Positions 58,494-64,000 of a DNA stretch of 64,000 nt are shown here, one piece after another. Location: the NCBI RefSeq assembly GCF_003202235.1, contig NZ_MASU01000005.1, positions 1,488,001-1,552,000 on the forward strand. The letters are read 5' to 3'. Under the pieces are notes generated by a model. That model ran no database searches. It saw only the letters and a program-made list of their open reading frames with translations, and had not been told where the DNA came from. The position numbers were made by a program, and so were the translations under genes. This DNA is from Prauserella flavalba. GTDB lineage: Bacteria; Actinomycetota; Actinomycetes; Mycobacteriales; Pseudonocardiaceae. Position 1 is the first letter of the stretch. The number at the start of each line of letters is the position of its first letter.

Positions 58494-59377
58494 GGCTCCT
58501 CCGGCGCCGACAGGCCCGCGAACAGGTCGAGCAGCACGTCGCCGGGCAGCATCAGCTCGGTCCGCGTGCCGGGGTCGAAGCACAGCGTGTGGTCGGGGCC
58601 GGGCCAGTTGGCCAGCAGCTCGACGAACGGGACGCCGATGTGGTGCTGACCGGACCCGCCGGTGGCCTCCAGCCCCGCGACCGAGCTGAACACCGGCACG
58701 AGCGGCGAGTCCTCCGGGCCCACGGTGCGCCACGGGAACCCGGGCTCGCCGAGGAGTTCCGCGCCGGCCACCCTCCGCTCGGTCGGCAGGATCACCGTGG
58801 AGCCGAGCAGCCGCAACAGGAACGCGTCGGCGTCCTGCCGGTCGGCGGCGTCCCACAGCTCCGCCTGCAGCGCACCGGCCGGGACGTCGGAGCCAGGGGT
58901 GCCCCCGGCACCGAGCTCTTCCAGGCAGTCCCGCCGCAGCAGCCCGACGCACCGCTGCGCGACCGCGTCCGCGAGGAGCGCGGCCGGGACGATCTCCTCG
59001 CGCCCTTCGCGGAGGGCGGCCACGGAGCCCACCGGAAGCGACACGGCGATCGGCGAGCCCGGGTTGACCGCGAGGTGGTAGGCCGGTTCCCGCCACCCGT
59101 CACGCAACGAAGCCAGGTCGGTCGTCCGGTGCCCGAGTGCGAGGCCGCCGAGGCACCGGGACAGTGTCTCCTCGGAGGTGTAGACCACGATGTGCTCGTG
59201 GCTCAGCGGGATTCGTCGCGTCAGTGCCGCCCACTCCGGGGTGTCGTGCGCGGGCAGGACGGGCAGCAGCAACGGCGTGCGCAGCAGCAGTTCCGCGTAC
59301 CGCGCGCCGTCGCCGGTGTCGAGCGCGGCGGCCATCGCCCGCTCGGCGTCGTTTCCCGGCCTCCACTCGTTCTCCAC
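58490..59377 (-). CDS. SseB-family protein
   Basis: 295 residues from GTG 59377, the best in-frame start near GGAAGAGGA, though the spacing is long. [30 protein letters not shown] is the usual SseB N-terminal pattern, with a second related stretch ([25 protein letters not shown]) in the C-terminal half. SseB domains are common next to type VII secretion and AAA genes in actinomycetes. It is divergent from the AAA gene. Confidence 0.72.
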   Translation of the reverse strand: MENEWRPGNDAERAMAAALDTGDGARYAELLLRTPLLLPVLPAHDTPEWAALTRRIPLSHEHIVVYTSEETLSRCLGGLALGHRTTDLASLRDGWREPAYHLAVNPGSPIAVSLPVGSVAALREGREEIVPAALLADAVAQRCVGLLRRDCLEELGAGGTPGSDVPAGALQAELWDAADRQDADAFLLRLLGSTVILPTERRVAGAELLGEPGFPWRTVGPEDSPLVPVFSSVAGLEATGGSGQHHIGVPFVELLANWPGPDHTLCFDPGTRTELMLPGDVLLDLFAGLSAPEEP

Positions 59378-59445
59378 CGAGCCATCACCGTCCTCTTCCT
59401 TCAATACAAACCCGGCGACGCAAGGGCGGGGTATGGTCACTGACG

Positions 59446-61128
59446 ATGGCAAGGACATTTCTCGTCGCACCGGGGCAGCGCGGCGCACACGCCTCGATCA
59501 CGGAAGCACTCGACGTCGCCGACGACGGCGCGATCATCTCGGTGAGTGCCGGGGAGTACGCGGAGACGCTGTCGATCCGCCACCGCGACGTCACGATCGC
59601 GGCGCGCGAGGCGGGCACGGTGACGATCACGCCCGCGTCGCCCGACGAGCCGCTGGTGTCGGCCGCCGGGTCGCGGCTCGGGCTGTCCGGGCTCACGCTG
59701 CGGGCGGGTGACCGGGCCGCGGTCGAGGTGCGCGGCGGCACCGTGCGCGTCACCGACTGTGAGGTGTCGGCGGGGTTCGCGGCCGCGCTGAGCATCGCGG
59801 GCGGTGCCGAGGCGGAGATCACCGGCACGCGGATCACCGGGGCGCAGGTCGGTCTCGTCATCGAGGAGTCCGACGGCGTGGTCGACCGGTGCGAGGTGCG
59901 TGACATCGTGGACGACGCGGTGATCGTGCGCCTCGGCGCGCAGGCCACCATCCGTCATTCCACTGTGGCCGGTTGCGGTTTCCGTGGCGTCTACATGTAC
60001 CAGGCGGGCGGCTCACGCATCGAGCGCTGCGACATCTCGCGGGCGGGCGATGCCGGTATCGCCGTCGCCGACCAGAGCTTCCCGACCATCGAGGAGTGCT
60101 GGGTGCACGACACGCAGGGGCCCGGCATCACGGTGGGCCGCGGCTGCGGCGGCGTGGTGCGCAACTGCCGGGTGGAGAACACCGCGGAGCCGGCCATCCA
60201 CCTCGCCGAGGACGCGAGGACGGAGCTCACGCAGGACTCCGACGGCCCGGCCACCCCGCAGGTCGGCGCGGCGAAGGCCACCGGGGGACGGCAGGACGCC
60301 GAGCAGGTGGAGAAGCTGCTGGCGGAGCTCGACGGCATGATCGGACTCGCCGGGGTCAAACGCGAGGTGCGTGCGCTCATCGACGAGCTGCAGGTCAACG
60401 AGTGGCGGCGCAGCGAGGGACTCAGCGTGGGCGCGGTGAGCCACCACCTCGTGTTCGCGGGAGCGCCCGGCACCGGCAAGACCACCGTGGCGCGCGTCTA
60501 CGGGCAGCTGCTCAAGGCGCTGGGCGTCCTGCCCAACGGCAACTTCCGCGAGGTGTCCCGGCGCGACCTGGTCGGCCAGTACATCGGGCACACCGCGGAG
60601 AAGGCGGCCTCGGTGTTCGACGAGGCACGGGGCGGCGTGCTGTTCATCGACGAGGCCTACACGCTCTCCCGCTCCGGCGGTACCGGCGCCGACTTCGGCC
60701 AGGAGGCCATCGACACGCTCGTGAAGCTGATGGAGGACCATCGCGACGAGGTGGCGGTGATCGTGGCGGGCTACACCGGTGAGATGAGCGAGTTCCTCGA
60801 CGCCAACCCCGGTCTGGCGTCGCGCTTCGCCAAGAACATCGAGTTCGAGAACTACAGCCCGGAACAGCTGGTGCGCATCAGTGCCCGCATCGCCGGGGGC
60901 GACGACTACCGGCTGACCGAGGACCTGGACGCGGCCCTGCTGGAATGGTTCGCGCACGTGGAGCGCGACGACAACTTCGGCAACGCGCGCGAGGCCCGCA
61001 AGCTCCTGGAGCGGATGCGCAAGTCGCAGTCCACGCGGCTGCGGGCGCTCGGCCGCAGGCCGACGAGGGACGACCTGCTGACGCTGACGCTGGACGACCT
61101 GCTGGACGCCGTCCGGCAGGAAGGCTGA
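59446..61128 (+). CDS. Beta-helix repeat protein fused to a CbxX/EccA-like AAA ATPase
   Basis: 560 residues from ATG 59446; TATGGT eight bases upstream suggests a leaderless transcript. Residues about 35-270 are right-handed parallel beta-helix repeats ([39 protein letters not shown]). The AAA module starts near 290 ([15 protein letters not shown]) with Walker A GAPGTGKT at 339-346 and Walker [10 protein letters not shown] near 400. The module matches EccA and CbbX. EccA normally has TPRs where this has a beta-helix. It may remodel a large secreted protein such as its convergent neighbour. Confidence 0.88.
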   Translation: MARTFLVAPGQRGAHASITEALDVADDGAIISVSAGEYAETLSIRHRDVTIAAREAGTVTITPASPDEPLVSAAGSRLGLSGLTLRAGDRAAVEVRGGTVRVTDCEVSAGFAAALSIAGGAEAEITGTRITGAQVGLVIEESDGVVDRCEVRDIVDDAVIVRLGAQATIRHSTVAGCGFRGVYMYQAGGSRIERCDISRAGDAGIAVADQSFPTIEECWVHDTQGPGITVGRGCGGVVRNCRVENTAEPAIHLAEDARTELTQDSDGPATPQVGAAKATGGRQDAEQVEKLLAELDGMIGLAGVKREVRALIDELQVNEWRRSEGLSVGAVSHHLVFAGAPGTGKTTVARVYGQLLKALGVLPNGNFREVSRRDLVGQYIGHTAEKAASVFDEARGGVLFIDEAYTLSRSGGTGADFGQEAIDTLVKLMEDHRDEVAVIVAGYTGEMSEFLDANPGLASRFAKNIEFENYSPEQLVRISARIAGGDDYRLTEDLDAALLEWFAHVERDDNFGNAREARKLLERMRKSQSTRLRALGRRPTRDDLLTLTLDDLLDAVRQEG

Positions 61129-61137
61129 CCGGCCGCC

Positions 61138-64000
61138 TCAGCGCCCCTCGTCGGGCAGCCCGCGGGCCACGGCGGCGAGCTCCCGGTGCACCAGCACCCA
61201 CAGGTGCTCCCGCCACGCCGACGGGTGGAACACGTGGTCGGCGAGCAGCCCGAGCATCGCCTGCTCGTCGGGATGGCCCTCGAGTGCGTCGCGGAACCGC
61301 AGCTCGGCCTCGGCGGCACTCGCGCCGGGAACCTTCACGTTGCGCATCGCCTCGGGCTGGAACGGGAAAAGGTCCACCACGCGAGTGCGCTTGCTGCGGT
61401 GCAGTCCCGTGGCGCGCACGAGCTCCGCCACCGCGGGCGAGGACTCGCGCAGGCGGGCGAGGTCGTCCTCGGGCACGGGCACGGTCGTCGTGTACGGCCA
61501 CTGGCCGAGGTCCGGGTCGGGGTGCCCGCCGGGCATCGTCTCGGGGCGCGGCTCCGGTGAACCCGCTCGGGTGCCGATCAGCGAACCCAGCCCGGCGTCC
61601 CATTGCTCGCTCAGCCCGTCGTCGAGGCCGAGCCCCCGGGCCTCGGCACGCTCCGCGGTGAGCCGGATCGCCCGCCGCAGCAGGGTCGGTGTGTCTTCAG
61701 GGGCCGTGTGGGCGTAGTCGGACAAGGCGAGCAGCTGGCTGCGGGCACGCGGGTCCCGCAGCCGCCGGAAGGTGGGGCCGAGCTCGTCCGGCAGACTGGA
61801 GAAGTCGCCGCGCACTCCATCGGTCCACGCGGCGAGCGCCCGACTGACCGTCTCTATCCGCGCGGTGGCATCCAGCACCGAAAAGTACGGCGCCGTCGGC
61901 GGACGCGCGTTCACGGCGCTCACCGGATAGGCCGGGAGCCCGTTCGTGCCGTCGAGCACGACCGGCCGCCCCGCGCCGTCCACGACGAGCACCACGATCT
62001 CGCCCGCCGAGGGCGTGGAGCCGTGCCCGAGGAAGGCGGCGTCCTGGCCGCTCCGCACCACGCGGCCGCGTTCGTTGCGCAGGACCGCGAACCGGTGCAC
62101 GTCGGTCCGCGCGAGGATCGCCCGCGCGCCGTCCCCCGCTTCCCGCACCACCGATCTCAGCTTGTGCTCCAGTGCCGCCAGGGTTCCGTGGCTGTCGAGC
62201 AGGGATTCCGCTCCCGGCTCGAGGGTGCCCACGCGCTGGAAGCGTCCGCCCGTGATCTGGGCGAGCCTGCCGAAGACTCCGGTCTCCTGCCCGAACGGGC
62301 GCTCCAGGTCGCCCTCCACGAACCCGTCGATCGTGGGCAGCAGAGTCGTCCTGGCGCTGAAAACGGCCGAACCCGCCAGGAAGAGCTCGGGCGGATAGGG
62401 TTCCGGCGGAACGGGGACGTCCGGCTCCACCAGTGGGTCCGGATTGGACGTGACGACCAGTCCGGCGGGTTCGCCCACGGGCGCGCCGATCGTCACGTCC
62501 ACGCCGTCCGCCCCCGCGGCACCCGCACCCGCCTGCCCCCGCGGCACGAGCCGCGAGTTGAGCCGCGCCCAGAGGACGGGATCGCGCTGGACGAGGTCCC
62601 TCCGTACCGACTCGGGGAGCTCGTCGAGCCGCGCGAGTACCTCATCGAGGTGGCGGGCGTACTCGGCGACGGTGTCGTCCCGGGGCGTCTCGAACCCGTG
62701 CTGGTAGGGCGTCGTGGAGAGCCGGGTGAACAGTGCCCGTGCCTCCTCCGCGCTGGGCTCCGCCGGCCACCGCCGGTTCACCCAGTCCGCCATCGGGACA
62801 CCGGCCGAGGCCGCGGCGGCCCGCACGCCGTGCAGGAGGTGCCGCAGCGCGTCGACGTCGCCGTCGGCCGCCTCGACCATCGCCCGCAGCCACGATCGCG
62901 CGCCGGGTCCGGACAGCTCCTGAGCCAGCGCCACCACCGCATCCACACTGGCCGACCTGCGCGACAGCGGAGCTTCGCGTTCCCATTGGGCGGCGAGGTC
63001 CTCCTCCAGGGTGCTGCCCCGCGCCTCGGCTCTCGCCTCCGTCAGCCGCAGTGCCCGCTCCAGCAGGCGTGCGGCGGGAAGCCCTTCGGCGGCCCCGGCC
63101 AGTGCGGCGTGCCCGGCCAGTGCCACCAGCCGGCTTCGCGCGGACTCCTCGCGCAGCGACGAGAACAGGCCGGAGAACTCCGGCGGGACCCCGGCGGGCA
63201 CTCCCAGCCTCCCGGCGAGCAGCGCACCGGCGAACCGCTCGGGCGCACGCGCGTCGCGGTAGGGCGGCGACGGCGGGCGCGCGTTCACGTCGCTGACGCG
63301 TCGCCCCGGCAGCGGAACGGGAGTGCCGTCGCCGTCCACGACCAGCACGACGAGCTGCCATCGATGCGGCGGTAGCTCGGGCAACTCCGGGCTGCCGTCT
63401 CGCCCGGTGCGGGTCGCCGTGATCCGGCCGTCGTCGTTGAACCAGGCGACGAAGTCGTAGGGTGCGACCTCGCCACGGCGCAGCGCGGCGTCCGTGGCGT
63501 CGGCACTCGTGCCGTCGGGCAGCCGTGCGATGAGCGCCTTCGCGCCCGGCCCGGCGCTGAGCAGGACGCCGGACAGCGAGCTTCGGATATCGAGCAGCGA
63601 CCCGACCTGAGGGTGTTCCAGCCACGACCGCTCCGAGAACGGCTTCCCGTGCTGGATCACGGTCTGGAACCGGGCACCGGTCAGCTGCGCGATCCTGCCG
63701 AAGACGCCGATCTCCCGGTGATACGGAAGGTCCGGACGGCCGGCGTGGAAGCCGTCGTCGGTGGGCACCAGACCGACGGGCGGGCGTCCGCCCTCGCGCT
63801 GCACTCCCGCGAGGAACCGCTCGACGACGTACTCGCCGAAGGCGCCCCGCACGGGCCGCAGGCCGCCGGGTTCCCCGGCGGGCGCGCCCACGTTGAGGTC
63901 CACCCCGTCGGTCGCGGTGGCTCCCAGGTCCATCCGCGACTCCTCCGGGCGCAGATAGCCCGTGTTGCGTTGCCTCCAGAGGTCCGGAAACGCGTCGAGG
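61138..64000 (-). CDS. C-terminal part of a very large repeat protein, runs off the right edge
   Basis: At least 953 residues, open to position 64000 without a start that looks right. The ATG at 63933 lies inside a repeat. Two copies of a 467-residue unit are seen: DGVDLNVGAPAGEP and DGVDVTIGAPVGEP begin equivalent regions 1,401 bases apart. Other pairs are GVFGRIAQLTGARFQ/GVFGRLAQITGGRFQ, VVLVVDG in both and VNARPPSPPY/VNARPPTAPY. I do not recognise the unit. The plan fits the giant multi-unit proteins of actinomycete toxin and secretion loci. Confidence 0.75.
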   Translation of the reverse strand, partial: LDAFPDLWRQRNTGYLRPEESRMDLGATATDGVDLNVGAPAGEPGGLRPVRGAFGEYVVERFLAGVQREGGRPPVGLVPTDDGFHAGRPDLPYHREIGVFGRIAQLTGARFQTVIQHGKPFSERSWLEHPQVGSLLDIRSSLSGVLLSAGPGAKALIARLPDGTSADATDAALRRGEVAPYDFVAWFNDDGRITATRTGRDGSPELPELPPHRWQLVVLVVDGDGTPVPLPGRRVSDVNARPPSPPYRDARAPERFAGALLAGRLGVPAGVPPEFSGLFSSLREESARSRLVALAGHAALAGAAEGLPAARLLERALRLTEARAEARGSTLEEDLAAQWEREAPLSRRSASVDAVVALAQELSGPGARSWLRAMVEAADGDVDALRHLLHGVRAAAASAGVPMADWVNRRWPAEPSAEEARALFTRLSTTPYQHGFETPRDDTVAEYARHLDEVLARLDELPESVRRDLVQRDPVLWARLNSRLVPRGQAGAGAAGADGVDVTIGAPVGEPAGLVVTSNPDPLVEPDVPVPPEPYPPELFLAGSAVFSARTTLLPTIDGFVEGDLERPFGQETGVFGRLAQITGGRFQRVGTLEPGAESLLDSHGTLAALEHKLRSVVREAGDGARAILARTDVHRFAVLRNERGRVVRSGQDAAFLGHGSTPSAGEIVVLVVDGAGRPVVLDGTNGLPAYPVSAVNARPPTAPYFSVLDATARIETVSRALAAWTDGVRGDFSSLPDELGPTFRRLRDPRARSQLLALSDYAHTAPEDTPTLLRRAIRLTAERAEARGLGLDDGLSEQWDAGLGSLIGTRAGSPEPRPETMPGGHPDPDLGQWPYTTTVPVPEDDLARLRESSPAVAELVRATGLHRSKRTRVVDLFPFQPEAMRNVKVPGASAAEAELRFRDALEGHPDEQAMLGLLADHVFHPSAWREHLWVLVHRELAAVARGLPDEGR

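Noticed and set aside
63931-63933. ATG at 63933 as start of the giant gene
   Set aside because: The frame stays open to the edge, and the upstream codons (LDAFPDLWRQRN) match the start of the next repeat (LVQRDPVLWARLN).

Overview
The window is a high-GC chromosomal segment of an actinomycete. Almost all of it is coding, and many genes overlap by 1-4 bases at ATGA, GTGA or TGATG junctions. Two-flavin (luciferase-like) oxidoreductases, an NDMA-type zinc alcohol dehydrogenase, SARP-type regulators, tandem-TetR regulators and a CbxX/EccA-like AAA ATPase point to the Pseudonocardiales or a close relative; the genus cannot be fixed from the sequence. I see no rRNA, tRNA, insertion sequence, integrase or CRISPR array.

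1-10.4 kb is a divergent pair of operons around a DeoR-type regulator. Leftwards run the regulator, an APC permease, an FGGY sugar/polyol kinase, a GlpA-like FAD enzyme with a C-terminal [2Fe-2S] domain, and an HcnB-like FAD enzyme cut by the window edge. Rightwards run an SSS-family symporter and a homologue of the large subunit of N,N-dimethylformamidase. Four GTGGA-type repeats at exact 10-base spacing lie between the two arms.

10.4-43.2 kb is the main discovery. It holds 36 genes in seven transcription units that all start at one of six copies of an ACCAA-N4-TTGGT box. In each promoter region the box lies just downstream of a plausible -10 hexamer. A TetR-family regulator inside the cluster (33.1-33.8 kb) is the obvious candidate to bind them. 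The genes encode a TRAP importer (DctPQM), a stand-alone cytoplasmic molybdopterin enzyme with a candidate Cys ligand, an extra MoaA, an alpha/beta hydrolase, a P450 with ferredoxin and ferredoxin reductase, a 7Fe ferredoxin, two alcohol dehydrogenases, an aldehyde dehydrogenase, two acyl-CoA ligases, an acyl-CoA dehydrogenase, two MaoC-type hydratases, two thiolases with a DUF35 partner, two luciferase-like flavin enzymes, four SDRs, five VOC-fold proteins, an EthD-like and a SnoaL-like protein. Together they look like a complete import, activation and beta-oxidation-type route for a carboxylic acid, perhaps alicyclic or terpenoid. The substrate is not identified.

43.3-52.7 kb is a second acyl-CoA module. 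A LuxR-type protein and a two-domain TetR protein stand divergent to a cupin / CoA-transferase / flavin oxidoreductase / enoyl-CoA hydratase / acyl-CoA ligase / acyl-CoA dehydrogenase operon. It lacks the ACCAA-N4-TTGGT box.

52.7-64 kb changes character. It holds a DUF6221-like protein, a large XRE-SARP-NB-ARC-TPR regulator, a 49-residue Cys-rich protein, a membrane-anchored BTAD protein, an SseB-like protein, a beta-helix/CbxX AAA ATPase, and the C-terminal part of a very large protein built of about 467-residue repeats that runs off the right edge. This resembles the periphery of a type VII secretion or polymorphic-toxin locus, but no core secretion gene is in view.
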